NCBI RefSeq assembly: GCF_938030145.1
Contig: NZ_CALHGM010000009.1
Span: 1 to 64,000 of the forward strand
DNA length: 64,000 nucleotides
DNA from: an uncultured Campylobacter sp.
Lineage (GTDB): Bacteria > Campylobacterota > Campylobacteria > Campylobacterales > Campylobacteraceae
Direction of reading: 5' to 3'
Shown here: piece after piece, positions 43,749-52,867 of the stretch
Position numbering within the stretch: the first letter of the stretch is position 1
Layout of the letters: each line of letters starts with the position of its first letter
Program-made: the position numbers and the translations under genes
Notes under the pieces: model-generated
What the model was told of the DNA's origin: nothing
Seen by the model: only the letters and a program-made list of their open reading frames with translations
Database searches by the model: none

Positions 43749-46700
43749 TTATTCTCTCCATTCTCGTAAATTTCAACGTCTAGAGCAAGCGATTTAAGCT
43801 CGTTTGTTAAAACAAAAAATGTCTCAGGAATTCCGGTAGACGGAACGTTCTCGCCTTTTGTCAGCGCCTTATATGCAGCCAAGCGTCCGTCGACGTCGTC
43901 GGATTTGATCGTTAGCATTTCGCGGAGCGTGTATGCCGCGCCATATGCCTCCAGAGCCCAAACTTCCATCTCTCCAAATCTTTGACCGCCGAATAGCGCC
44001 TTGCCGCCGACGGGCTGCTGCGTGACTAGGCTGTAAGGACCGGTGCTTCTTGCGTGAACCTTCTCGTCGACTAGGTGGTGTAGTTTGAGATAATACATGC
44101 AGCCCACGTTTACGCGCTCTTTGATCTTTTCGCCGGTGCGGCCGTCGTAAAGCTCGGTCTTGCCGTCCTGATCGATGCCCGCCATTTCAAATAGCTTTTT
44201 GAAATCCTCCGGCACAATGCCTTCGAATATCGGAGCGGAAAACCTAACCCCTTTCGCCCAGTCTCTAGCGTATTTTAAAAGATCCTCATCGCTGATCTTT
44301 TCAAGAGTTTTTTTAGCCTGCATTAGTTTAGAAACGCCCGCGATCTCAATCATTTTGGCGCGAAGGGTTTTTAACCATTCGCCTGTTTTTTCCTCTAAAA
44401 TTTGAGCAATCTGCTCGCCTAAGCGCCAGCCCACAAGACCTAAGTGGCTCTCCATTATCTGACCGATATTCATACGACTTGGAACGCCGAGAGGATTTAG
44501 CACGATATCCACGCGCTGTCCGCTAGGCAGATACGGCATATCAACCTCAGGGACGATGTTTGAGACGATACCCTTGTTTCCGTGGCGACCCGCCATCTTA
44601 TCGCCCACTTTTAGCTTGCGCTTGGTAGCGATATAGACCTTTACGAGCTTAACGACGCCGCTTGGCAAGATATCGTCTTTTTCTAAAATTTCGATCTTTT
44701 CGTCGTGTTCCTCTTTGAGCTTGCGCTTTTCGTTTTGGAAGTGGTTTTTTAGCTCCTCGTATTCCTTCTGAACAGCTTTAGAATAGGCCTTGACGAAGGA
44801 ATTTAACGTAAAGCGGTTGGAGCTTTCAAGCTCCTCTTTTTTAACCTTATCGCCCTTTTTATAATCTTTTTTATTTAGACTTTGATCGCTTTGTAAAGCG
44901 CTTTTAGAAAGAAGTGCCACTACCTTTAGCATCTCCTCGCGATCAAGCATCAAAAGCCTATCGTGATGCTCCCTTTCGAGCTCTGTTTTTTCATCCTCAT
45001 AGGCTTTGCTCGTGCGTGGATCCTTCTCGTAGCCCTTTTTGGTAAAAATTTTAACGTCGATTACCACGCCTTCCATCGAAGCGGTAGCATAGAGAGATTT
45101 ATTTACTACATGCCCCGCCTTCTCGCCGAAGATCGCGCGTAAAAGCCTCTCCTCTGGGGTCGGCTTAACCTCGCCCTTCGGAGTTACCTTGCCTACCAAG
45201 ATCATGCCGGGCTTGACGTGAGTACCGATCTTTACGATGCCGCTATCATCAAGGTGGGTAAGCTCCTCCTCTTTGATATTAGGGATGTCGCGCGTGATCT
45301 CCTCTACGCCGTCTTTAAGCTCTCTAGCCTCGATCTCCTTTTCATAAACATGCACGCTGGTGTATTCATCAGCACGAATCATCTTTTCGCTCATTACGAC
45401 GGCATCCTCGTAATTATAGCCATGCCACGGCATGAAAGCTATAAGAGCGTTTTTGCCGATCGCAAGCTCGCCGCCGTCCATGCTAGGACCGTCGGCTATG
45501 ATTTGACCGGCCTTTATCACGTCGCCTTTTCGCACGATCGGGCGCTGTGAAAAGGTAGTGTTTTGGTTAGTGCGTAAATTTTTCTCCATCGAGTAGTGAT
45601 CGATAAACGGCCCCTTCTCGTCCTCGCCCAAAATAAATATATTTTTATTATCGACCTTTTCTACGACGCCGTCGCGTTTAGCTTTGATCGCTTCCCACGA
45701 ATCGCGCGCGATGATAGCTTCCATACCCGTTCCGACGATAGGAGCAGTGGAGTGCAGAAGCGGCACGGCTTGGCGCTGCATGTTTGAGCCCATAAGCGCG
45801 CGGTTGGCATCATCGTGCTCCAAAAACGGAATCAGCGACGCCGCTACGCCCGCAACCATACCCGAACAAAGGTCTATCAGCGAAATATCCTCGCGCTTAG
45901 CCATGATATTTTCGCCGTCTTTTCTAACCTCCAAAAGCTCCTCTACGATATTGCCATCTTCGTCCAATTTGGCGGACGCCGGAGCGATTACGAGCCCCTC
46001 TTCCTGCGTAGCGGTAAGATAGACGATCTCGTCGGTGACCTTGCCGTTTACGACCTTTTTATACGGAGCTTCAACGAAGCCTAGATCATTTACCTTCGCA
46101 TAGGTCGCTAGGGTGTTGATCAGGCCGATATTTTGGCCCTCAGGGGTCTCGATAGGGCAAATTCTACCGTAGTGCGTAGGATGGACATCGCGCACCTCAA
46201 AGCCAGCGCGCTCTTTAACTAGTCCGCCTTCGCCCAGCGCAGATAGACGACGCTTATGCGTAACCTCGCTAAGCGGGTTGGTCTGATCCATAAACTGGCT
46301 TAGCTGGCCGCCGGTGAAAAATTCCATAAGCGTAGTGGTGATGATTTTAGGGTTTACGAAATCATACGGCATAAGCTCGTCTAAATTTCCGCTAATGCCA
46401 GTAAATTTATCCTTGATCGCCTTTTGAACCTTGATAAATCCAAGATGCATCTCGTTCGCCAAAAGCTCTCCGATCGAGCGGATGCGGCGATTGCCGAGAT
46501 TATCGCGATCGTCGATGAAGCCGTCGCCGTTTTTAACCCTGATTAGATATTTAGCCGTCTTGATAATATCCTCGCTGGTTAGTACGGTTACGTACTCCGG
46601 CGCCTCGATACCCAGCTTGTGATTCATCTTCATACGACCGACTTTGGTCAGATCGTAGCGCTCAGGGTTGAAAAACAGATCGTTTACGAAGCTCTTTGCC

Positions 46701-47881
46701 GCTTCTTTTACCACCGGCTCGCCCGGGCGCATAACCTTGTAAATTCTAATCGCTGCCAGATCGTTCTCGTCGTCTATACCCTCGCTTTGCTGCAAGAGCT
46801 TAAGCGCGTCGGCGTCTTGGATGAAGGAATTTATGATTGAAGTATCTACGCCACTAGCTAGGTCGTTGGCAATCGTAAATTTTTTCTCGGTGTTAGCGAT
46901 CTTGGCTAGCTTGCCCTCATCTAGCGCAGTTAGCGAATCAAAAAGCACTTCGCCGCTGTTTTTATCTACAATGGCGCCCGCTAGGTAGCGCTCGGCTAAA
47001 ATTTCAGCCGGATACTCGATGAGTTTTAGTCCGTCCTCCGCCAGCTTCTCCGCTTTTTTGGATGTTAGGCGCTTGCTTGCTTGATGAAGCACCTCGCCCT
47101 TTTCGTTTATAATGTCGTAATCGAGCCTGCCGGAATACTCTTTAGGATCGAAATCGGTTAGGAATTTTCCTTTTTTAATATATATCGTCTTAATAGGATA
47201 AAATAATTTTATGATGTCTTGTTTTTTGTAACCGAGTGCGCGAAATAGGATCGTGATCGGAACCTTGCGCCTTTTATTTATGCGCACGTATAGTACGTCT
47301 TTTACGTCGTATTCGAAGTATAGCCAGCTGCCGCGATCAGGTATTATTTGAGCGGTGTAGATAAGTTTATTTAGAACGGTTGGACTCTCTTCCTCTTTGA
47401 AGATTACGCCCGGGCTTCTGTGCAGCTGATTTACGACGACGCGCTCTACGCCGTTTATGATAAATGAAATTCTATCGGTCATTAAAGGAATGTCGCGGAT
47501 AAATATATCTTGCTCTTTGATCTCTTTTACGCCGATTTTTTTACCCGTCTTTTCATCGCGCTCATGCACGAGCAGACGGAGCTTCATCTTTAAATTTACC
47601 GAATAAGTAAGCCCTCTTTCCATGCATTCTCTAATCGAATACTTTGGCTTTGAAATTTCGCTACTTACATACTCGATACTTAGTCTATTCTGTGCATCGT
47701 GGATAGGAAAAATGGCTTTGAAAACCTTCTCTATGCCGCTTTCTCCACCCGAGTTATCAAGATTTAAAAAATGATCAAAACTTTTCTTTTGTAGTTGTAA
47801 TAAATTCGGAATTTCGATGTCTTTGGGAACCTTTGAAAAATCCACTCTAAGACGATTTCCTGAATATAGGCTGTTTAACAT
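43745..47881 (-). CDS. rpoB: RNA polymerase subunit beta
   Basis: A 1378-residue beta subunit. I start it at MLNSLYSGNRLRVDFSK (ATG at 47879-47881), which has a GAGG site and matches the family start as I recall it; an upstream in-frame Met at 47938 would place the start inside an inter-gene hairpin. The rifampicin region (QLSQFMDQTNPLSEVTHKRR, then LSALGEGG) keeps the usual sensitive residues. It follows rplL after 90 bases that contain two hairpins, and overlaps rpoC. Confidence 0.98.
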   Translation of the reverse strand: MLNSLYSGNRLRVDFSKVPKDIEIPNLLQLQKKSFDHFLNLDNSGGESGIEKVFKAIFPIHDAQNRLSIEYVSSEISKPKYSIRECMERGLTYSVNLKMKLRLLVHERDEKTGKKIGVKEIKEQDIFIRDIPLMTDRISFIINGVERVVVNQLHRSPGVIFKEEESPTVLNKLIYTAQIIPDRGSWLYFEYDVKDVLYVRINKRRKVPITILFRALGYKKQDIIKLFYPIKTIYIKKGKFLTDFDPKEYSGRLDYDIINEKGEVLHQASKRLTSKKAEKLAEDGLKLIEYPAEILAERYLAGAIVDKNSGEVLFDSLTALDEGKLAKIANTEKKFTIANDLASGVDTSIINSFIQDADALKLLQQSEGIDDENDLAAIRIYKVMRPGEPVVKEAAKSFVNDLFFNPERYDLTKVGRMKMNHKLGIEAPEYVTVLTSEDIIKTAKYLIRVKNGDGFIDDRDNLGNRRIRSIGELLANEMHLGFIKVQKAIKDKFTGISGNLDELMPYDFVNPKIITTTLMEFFTGGQLSQFMDQTNPLSEVTHKRRLSALGEGGLVKERAGFEVRDVHPTHYGRICPIETPEGQNIGLINTLATYAKVNDLGFVEAPYKKVVNGKVTDEIVYLTATQEEGLVIAPASAKLDEDGNIVEELLEVRKDGENIMAKREDISLIDLCSGMVAGVAASLIPFLEHDDANRALMGSNMQRQAVPLLHSTAPIVGTGMEAIIARDSWEAIKAKRDGVVEKVDNKNIFILGEDEKGPFIDHYSMEKNLRTNQNTTFSQRPIVRKGDVIKAGQIIADGPSMDGGELAIGKNALIAFMPWHGYNYEDAVVMSEKMIRADEYTSVHVYEKEIEARELKDGVEEITRDIPNIKEEELTHLDDSGIVKIGTHVKPGMILVGKVTPKGEVKPTPEERLLRAIFGEKAGHVVNKSLYATASMEGVVIDVKIFTKKGYEKDPRTSKAYEDEKTELEREHHDRLLMLDREEMLKVVALLSKSALQSDQSLNKKDYKKGDKVKKEELESSNRFTLNSFVKAYSKAVQKEYEELKNHFQNEKRKLKEEHDEKIEILEKDDILPSGVVKLVKVYIATKRKLKVGDKMAGRHGNKGIVSNIVPEVDMPYLPSGQRVDIVLNPLGVPSRMNIGQIMESHLGLVGWRLGEQIAQILEEKTGEWLKTLRAKMIEIAGVSKLMQAKKTLEKISDEDLLKYARDWAKGVRFSAPIFEGIVPEDFKKLFEMAGIDQDGKTELYDGRTGEKIKERVNVGCMYYLKLHHLVDEKVHARSTGPYSLVTQQPVGGKALFGGQRFGEMEVWALEAYGAAYTLREMLTIKSDDVDGRLAAYKALTKGENVPSTGIPETFFVLTNELKSLALDVEIYENGENK

Positions 47882-47915
47882 TCCACTACCTCGTAGTTGT
47901 ATTTTAAAGAAAGAA

Positions 47916-47938
47916 GTGCCGATGCAGCGCACCGGCAC
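47916..47938 (-). promoter_or_regulatory. Hairpin in the rplL-rpoB gap (attenuator-like)
   Basis: GTGCCG pairs with CGGCAC, with an inner TGC/GCA pair across one mismatch and a 3-base loop. On the minus strand it is followed by TTCTTTCTTT. Its place between the ribosomal protein and polymerase genes fits the partial terminator or processing site known at this junction in other bacteria. Confidence 0.55.
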
Positions 47939-47948
47939 ACATTTGTAT

Positions 47949-47968
47949 GCGAAATTTCAAAATTTCGC
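47949..47968 (-). terminator. AAATTT-core palindrome after rplL
   Basis: GCGAAATTT and AAATTTCGC pair around two bases, starting 3 bases past the rplL stop codon. It is a member of the palindrome family in this window and could reduce read-through into rpoB. Confidence 0.45.
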
Positions 47969-47971
47969 GAT

Positions 47972-48352
47972 TTATTTGAGTTCGACTTTAGCGCCTGCTT
48001 CTTCAAGCTCTTTTTTAGCCTTCTCGGCGTCTTCTTTGTTAAGTCCCTCTTTAAGAACGGACGGAGTAGCCTCGGTAGCGTCTTTGGCTTCTTTTAGACC
48101 AAGACCCGTTAAGGCGCGAACAACCTTGATTACGTTGATCTTCTTATCGCCTGCATCAAGCAATACGACGTCGAATTCTGTTTTCTCTTCAGCCGCTGCC
48201 GCACCTGCGCCGCCTGCACCTGCGCCGCCAGCCACCATAACCGGAGCTGCGCTTACGCCGAATTTTTCTTCGAATTCTTTAACTAACTCGCTAAGCTCTA
48301 GCACCGAAAGATTAGAGATATACTCTAAAACATCTTCTTTTGAAATTGCCAT
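47972..48352 (-). CDS. rplL: 50S ribosomal protein L7/L12
   Basis: A 126-residue stalk protein that recruits translation GTPases. The N-terminal dimer domain is followed by an Ala/Gly-rich hinge (APVMVAGGAGAGGAGAAAAE) and the conserved C-terminal domain (KINVIKVVRALTGLGLKEAK). The length is standard. It lies 20 bases after rplJ, with GGAG before the ATG. Confidence 0.98.
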   Translation of the reverse strand: MAISKEDVLEYISNLSVLELSELVKEFEEKFGVSAAPVMVAGGAGAGGAGAAAAEEKTEFDVVLLDAGDKKINVIKVVRALTGLGLKEAKDATEATPSVLKEGLNKEDAEKAKKELEEAGAKVELK

Positions 48353-48372
48353 TTTATTCTCCTAAATTTTAA

Positions 48373-48852
48373 TTAAGCGCTAGCTTCTTTTTTCTGCTTA
48401 AGCGCATTTAAGCCGATCGTAAAATTTTGGATCGGCGCATTCCATACTTGAAGTAGCATCGCGATAAGCTCGTCTCTCGAAGGCATCTTCGAAAGCGCTC
48501 TAACCTTATCTATGCCAGCTACTTCCCCATCGATATGAGCGGTCTTAAGCTTAAAAATTTCATTTTTCTCTTCAAATTTAGCCGCTACTTTGCATACAGA
48601 AAGCTGCTCGCCCCATAAGAAGATATTGGTATCTTTAAAGCTAAGTCCGTTTTTTTCGGCATTTTTTAAAGCGATATTAGCTAGGGTATTTTTGATAACC
48701 CGAACCTTTACGCCCGCTTCGCGCGCGCTATTTCTAAGATCTTCAAGCTGCTTAACGCTAAGGCCTTTAAAATCGGAAATTACTATAGCTTCGCTAGCCT
48801 TGAAAGCCTCGCCAAGCTCCGCTACTATCTTTGATTTTTCGTCTCTCGTCAT
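48373..48852 (-). CDS. rplJ: 50S ribosomal protein L10
   Basis: A 159-residue stalk base protein that anchors L7/L12 dimers; MTRDEKSKIVAELGEAFKAS at the N-terminus and the GLSVKQLEDLRNSAREAGV segment identify it. In many bacteria L10 represses its own mRNA by binding the leader. The 113-base gap upstream has room for such a leader and holds the 24-base palindrome at 48889-48912. Confidence 0.97.
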   Translation of the reverse strand: MTRDEKSKIVAELGEAFKASEAIVISDFKGLSVKQLEDLRNSAREAGVKVRVIKNTLANIALKNAEKNGLSFKDTNIFLWGEQLSVCKVAAKFEEKNEIFKLKTAHIDGEVAGIDKVRALSKMPSRDELIAMLLQVWNAPIQNFTIGLNALKQKKEASA

Positions 48853-48888
48853 TAGGTCTCCTTTCCGATCGGTGATTTCAAGCCAAGC

Positions 48889-48912
48889 GATCGAAATTTT
48901 AAAATTTCGATC
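48889..48912 (-). terminator. Perfect 24-base palindrome between rplA and rplJ
   Basis: Two 12-base arms (GATCGAAATTTT and its complement) meet without a spacer. It may be a partial terminator or part of the L10 leader. It is another member of the AAATTTTAAAATTT family. Confidence 0.45.
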
Positions 48913-48965
48913 AATTAAGTTAAAAACCTTGAGCTATCTCCAATCTAAGATAAAAATTTAAAATT

Positions 48966-49667
48966 TTATTTTAAATCGATTATTTCTTGATTATCCAGCG
49001 TAACCGCAGGGCTCATAGTGAGTGAAAGCGATGCATGAGTTACGTATCTACCCTTCGCAGTCGCTGGCTTATGCTTATTTATGGTTTTGATAAACGTCGT
49101 AAGATTGTCTAAAAGCTGCTCTTTGCTAAAGCTCGCCTTGCCAAGGCCTGCGTGGATATTTCCCTGCTTATCGACGCGGAAATTTACCTGTCCACCCTTA
49201 GCATTTTTAACGGCCTGAGCGACATCCATAGTAACGGTACCGGTTTTAGGGTTCGGCATAACGCCTTTTGGACCAAGAATACGACCTACCTTACCGACTA
49301 GTCCCATTAAATTTGGAGTGGCGATAAGAACGTCAAAATTTATATTTCCCTTTTGAATCTCTTCGATTAGATCATCGGCGCCCACGATATCGGCACCCGC
49401 TTCGCTAGCCTCGCTAGCTTTTGCGTCCTTTGCAATCACGGCTACTCGAACACTCTTACCCGTACCGGCAGGTAAAACGACCGAGCCGCGCACCATCTGA
49501 TCGGCATGTCTTGGATCTACGTTTAGTTTAAGAGCGATCTCCACCGTCTCGTCAAATTTAGCAGAAGCTAGAGTTTTTACCGTGCTTACCGCTTCGTCTA
49601 CGCTATAAATTTTATTTACGTCAACTTTTTTTAAAAGTTCATTGAATCTTTTTGAATTTTTTGGCAT
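48966..49667 (-). CDS. rplA: 50S ribosomal protein L1
   Basis: A 233-residue L1 protein of the mobile stalk near the E site. Recognised by the KFDETVEIALKLNVDPRHAD and RGSVVLPAGTGKSVRVAVIA segments and the GRILGPKGVMPNPKTGTV signature. The length is standard. L1 commonly represses the rplK-rplA mRNA. It lies 56 bases after rplK. Confidence 0.98.
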   Translation of the reverse strand: MPKNSKRFNELLKKVDVNKIYSVDEAVSTVKTLASAKFDETVEIALKLNVDPRHADQMVRGSVVLPAGTGKSVRVAVIAKDAKASEASEAGADIVGADDLIEEIQKGNINFDVLIATPNLMGLVGKVGRILGPKGVMPNPKTGTVTMDVAQAVKNAKGGQVNFRVDKQGNIHAGLGKASFSKEQLLDNLTTFIKTINKHKPATAKGRYVTHASLSLTMSPAVTLDNQEIIDLK

Positions 49668-49723
49668 ATATTTCTCCGCAATTAAAGTGCTACCGCTTTT
49701 TTAAACCTTAGCGGTCAAAAGGT

Positions 49724-50149
49724 CTAGTCAGTGACCGTAATGCCCATAGAGCGAGCCGAACCGGCTATAATCCTAGCAGCCTGCTCTCTATCTTTGGTAT
49801 TCAGATCGGCGATCTTTTTCTCGACGATCTCTAAAACCTGAGCCTTGGTTAGGGATGCTACCTTCTTTTTAAGAGGGTTGTCCGAACCTTTATCTATCTT
49901 CGCCGCTTTTTTGATCAAATCCGTCGCAGGCGGTTGCTTAGTGATGAAAGTAAAGCTTTTATCGGCATAAACCGTGATGATAACGGGAATATTAAAGCCC
50001 GCCATATCTTTGGTTCGCTCGTTAAACGCTTTGCAAAATTCCATAATATTAACGCCCTTTTGTCCTAGCGCAGGACCTACCGGCGGGCTTGGATTTGCTT
50101 TTGCGGCCGCTATTTGCAGCTTGATTTCGCCAACAACTTTCTTAGCCAT
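49724..50149 (-). CDS. rplK: 50S ribosomal protein L11
   Basis: A 141-residue L11 protein of the GTPase-associated centre and target region for thiopeptides. Recognised by KLQIAAAKANPSPPVGPALG, the QKGVNIMEFCKAFN segment, and the C-terminal RNA-binding IIAGSARSMGI. The length is standard. It follows nusG by 20 bases. Confidence 0.98.
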   Translation of the reverse strand: MAKKVVGEIKLQIAAAKANPSPPVGPALGQKGVNIMEFCKAFNERTKDMAGFNIPVIITVYADKSFTFITKQPPATDLIKKAAKIDKGSDNPLKKKVASLTKAQVLEIVEKKIADLNTKDREQAARIIAGSARSMGITVTD

Positions 50150-50169
50150 AAATTTACTCCTTATAAAAT

Positions 50170-50700
50170 TTAAATAATCTTTTCAACTTGCGAATATGAA
50201 ATTTCAATCGGCGTGCTTCGTCCGAAGATCGAAACATTAAGGCGAAGCTTGCCGTGGATCATATCATACTCTTCTACGATGCCGTTGAAATTAGCAAAAG
50301 GTCCGTCGACGATCCTAACCGTCTCTCCGTCTTCGAAATTTATCTTCGGCTTAGGAGCCTCGCGATTATTGATCTTTTCTAGAATTATTTCGATATCTTT
50401 TTCCGGTAACGCAGAGGGCTTTTTCGCCTCGCCGATAAAGCGACTGACCTTAGGCAGCATCTGAATTCTATGCCATAAAGTGGTATCCAAATCTAAATTT
50501 GCAAAACAATACCCTGGATATAAGCTACGCTCTTTGATGGTTTGCTTTGTATTTTTGACCTCTATAACATCTTCGGTAGGCACTAGCACTTCGCCGATCT
50601 TAGCCTCAAGCGCTTCGTCTTGCTTTAGCGCTTCTATCGCGCGCTTTACCGCCATCTCGCTGCCGGCGTAAGTTTGTATCGCATACCATTTATTTGCCAT
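50170..50700 (-). CDS. nusG: Transcription termination/antitermination protein NusG
   Basis: A 176-residue NusG that bridges RNA polymerase to Rho or the ribosome. The NGN domain starts MANKWYAIQTYAGSE, and the KOW domain has GETVRIVDGPFANFNGIVEE (with D in place of the first residue). The length is standard. It follows secE by 14 bases. Confidence 0.97.
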   Translation of the reverse strand: MANKWYAIQTYAGSEMAVKRAIEALKQDEALEAKIGEVLVPTEDVIEVKNTKQTIKERSLYPGYCFANLDLDTTLWHRIQMLPKVSRFIGEAKKPSALPEKDIEIILEKINNREAPKPKINFEDGETVRIVDGPFANFNGIVEEYDMIHGKLRLNVSIFGRSTPIEISYSQVEKII

Positions 50701-50714
50701 ATTACGATCCTTAC

Positions 50715-50888
50715 TTAAGCAGTTATCAAAGCGGACATAATAAGATCCACTAGCGCTAAAAACAGTGCGATAACTACGACTACGACTACTACAGAGATAT
50801 ATGCTGTTTTAGTCTGATCTTTAGTCGGGAAAATTACCTTATCTAACTCTACTTTCGCTTGTTTATAATACTCTTTTACTTTTTCCAT
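50715..50888 (-). CDS. secE: Preprotein translocase subunit SecE
   Basis: A 57-residue, single-membrane-helix subunit of the SecYEG channel. MEKVKEYYKQAKVELDKVIF is the amphipathic helix and the last 30 residues the membrane anchor. The open frame continues upstream to 50930, but that part lies within tRNA-Trp, so I start at the ATG at 50886-50888. Confidence 0.95.
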   Translation of the reverse strand: MEKVKEYYKQAKVELDKVIFPTKDQTKTAYISVVVVVVVIALFLALVDLIMSALITA

Positions 50889-50900
50889 ACCCAATCCTCG

Positions 50901-50976
50901 TGGCAGGGCAAGAGGGATTCGAACCCCCAACCATCGGATTTGGAATCCGGCGCTCTACCGTTGGAGCTATTGCCCT
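50901..50976 (-). tRNA. trnW: tRNA-Trp (CCA anticodon)
   Basis: 76 bases with an encoded CCA end. The acceptor stem AGGGCAA/TTGCCCT is perfect, the T loop is GGTTCGAATCC, and the anticodon is CCA in GGATTCCAAATCC. It sits between rpmG and secE, the usual epsilonproteobacterial place. Confidence 0.97.
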
Positions 50977-50983
50977 ATAACAA

Positions 50984-51157
50984 TTAGCCTTTTAACTTGA
51001 CTTCTTTATGAAGCGTGTGCTTTTTTAATCTAGGGCAATATTTTTTAAGTTCTAGTTTTTCGGTCGTAGTTTTGCTATTTTTATAAGTAGTATAGTTAAT
51101 ATCGCCACTTTCGGAGCATTTTAATCCGACCTTTACTCTACTTGAATTCTTTGCCAT
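50984..51157 (-). CDS. rpmG: 50S ribosomal protein L33
   Basis: A 57-residue L33, beginning MAKNSSRVKVGLKCSESGDI and ending KKHTLHKEVKLKG. L33 often has two CxxC pairs that hold zinc. Here only Cys14 and Cys41 remain, so it reads as a zinc-independent (C-minus) or partly degraded form. It lies between tuf, with a strong terminator in between, and tRNA-Trp. Confidence 0.95.
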   Translation of the reverse strand: MAKNSSRVKVGLKCSESGDINYTTYKNSKTTTEKLELKKYCPRLKKHTLHKEVKLKG

Positions 51158-51178
51158 TTGGTTTCCTTGAATAAAAAA

Positions 51179-51206
51179 GCAAGCGGAATTTTAAAATTCC
51201 GCTTGC
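51179..51206 (-). terminator. Rho-independent terminator after tuf
   Basis: A perfect 28-base palindrome (arm GCAAGCGGAATTTT) starts 8 bases after the tuf stop codon and is followed on the minus strand by TTTTTTA. A run of seven A's on the other side makes it able to work in both directions. It shows the AAATTTTAAAATTT-type core within a real terminator. Confidence 0.85.
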
Positions 51207-51213
51207 AAAAAAA

Positions 51214-52413
51214 TTAAGCGATGATTTTCGAAACGACGCCTGAACCTACGGTATGACCGCCTTCGCGAATCGCGAAGCGAGTACCTTGCTCAAGAGCAAT
51301 CGGAGCGATTAGCTCAACGGTGATCTTAACATTATCGCCAGGCATTACCATCTCGGTTCCTTCAGGAAGGGTAATCGAACCGGTAACATCTGTCGTACGA
51401 ACGTAAAACTGCGGTCTATAATTATTAAAGAATGGAGTATGGCGTCCGCCCTCTTCTTTAGTTAGGATATAAACCTCGCCCTCAAATTTAGTATGAGGAG
51501 TGATAGATTTTGGTTTACATAAAACCATACCGCGCTCTACTTCCTCTTTCTTAGTACCGCGCAATAAAACACCTACGTTATCGCCGGCTTCACCTTGATC
51601 CATCTCTTTTCTAAACATCTCAACGCCAGTGACGGTAGTAGTCTGAGTAGGTTTAATACCTACGATCTCGATAGTATCGCCAACTTTAACGATACCTTTT
51701 TCGATTCTACCAGTCACAACGGTACCGCGACCTGAAATCGAGAAAATATCTTCGATCGGAAGAAGGAAATCTTTATCGGTATCGCGAACAGGAGTTGGAA
51801 TATAGCTATCAACAGCATCCATAAGCTCCATAATCTTTGCAGACCATTCGCCATCTTGTCCAGCTTTTGCTTCCTCAAGAGCCTTAAGAGCAGAGCCCTT
51901 AATGATTGGGGTCTCGTCGCCAGGGAATTTATACTCTTTTAAAAGATCTCTAACTTCCTCTTCGACTAGCTCTAAAAGATCCGGATCATCAACCATATCG
52001 GTTTTGTTTAGAAAAACTACGATGTATGGAACACCTACTTGGCGAGAAAGCAAGATATGCTCACGAGTTTGAGGCATAGGACCATCCGCAGCAGAAACAA
52101 CTAAAATAGCGCCGTCCATCTGAGCCGCACCGGTAATCATATTTTTTACGTAGTCGGCGTGACCAGGGCAGTCAACGTGAGCATAGTGACGTTTCTCGGT
52201 CTCATATTCGATGTGAGACGTAGCGATAGTAATACCGCGCTCTTTTTCCTCTGGAGCGTTATCGATATTGTCGTAGTCTTTTAGCTCGGCTAGACCCTTC
52301 CTGGAAAGAACAGCAGAAATAGCAGCTGTCAAAGTAGTCTTACCATGGTCAACGTGACCGATGGTACCAATGTTTACGTGTGGCTTGTTACGATTAAATT
52401 TTTCTTTAGCCAT
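51214..52413 (-). CDS. tuf: Elongation factor Tu
   Basis: EF-Tu, 399 residues from MAKEKFNRNKPHVN (a second Met directly upstream is also possible). G1 is GHVDHGKT, G3 is DCPGHADY, and G4 is NKTD; the C-terminal end is GSGVVSKI. It brings aminoacyl-tRNA to the ribosome. It lies between tRNA-Thr(GGU) and rpmG and is probably part of the long transcript from the promoter at 52964. Confidence 0.99.
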   Translation of the reverse strand: MAKEKFNRNKPHVNIGTIGHVDHGKTTLTAAISAVLSRKGLAELKDYDNIDNAPEEKERGITIATSHIEYETEKRHYAHVDCPGHADYVKNMITGAAQMDGAILVVSAADGPMPQTREHILLSRQVGVPYIVVFLNKTDMVDDPDLLELVEEEVRDLLKEYKFPGDETPIIKGSALKALEEAKAGQDGEWSAKIMELMDAVDSYIPTPVRDTDKDFLLPIEDIFSISGRGTVVTGRIEKGIVKVGDTIEIVGIKPTQTTTVTGVEMFRKEMDQGEAGDNVGVLLRGTKKEEVERGMVLCKPKSITPHTKFEGEVYILTKEEGGRHTPFFNNYRPQFYVRTTDVTGSITLPEGTEMVMPGDNVKITVELIAPIALEQGTRFAIREGGHTVGSGVVSKIIA

Positions 52414-52469
52414 CATATCCTCCGTTATTGATTTGTGGATTACACAACAAACTAAGCGACTCTATTTTA

Positions 52470-52544
<75 letters not shown>

Positions 52545-52657
52545 CTAAACTCAGGCAAAGAGAAATCGCTACCAATACCCAACAATGCGACCAAAATTTA
52601 GATTATGTAAGCATATAAAAGCAGTTAAGTTTTACAGCTCCCAGTAAACCTAAATGG

Positions 52658-52734
52658 TGGAGCGGGAAACGGGGCTCGAACCCGCGACCCTCAGCTTGGA
52701 AGGCTGATGCTCTAGCCAACTGAGCTAATCCCGC
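52658..52734 (-). tRNA. trnG: tRNA-Gly (TCC anticodon)
   Basis: 77 bases including CCA. The acceptor stem is GCGGGAT/TTCCCGC with one G-T-type pair. Anticodon TCC lies in CAGCCTTCCAAGCTG; the T loop is GGTTCGAGCCC. Confidence 0.95.
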
Positions 52735-52746
52735 ATCAAAAATTCA

Positions 52747-52831
<85 letters not shown>

Positions 52832-52867
52832 CTTTGATGAAATCTGGTCAAACACTGTTACAAAAAA

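Noticed and set aside
47882..47938. Longer rpoB start at 47938
   Set aside because: The extra residues are encoded by the inter-gene hairpin, and the family start MLNSLYSGNRLRVDF has its own ribosome binding site.
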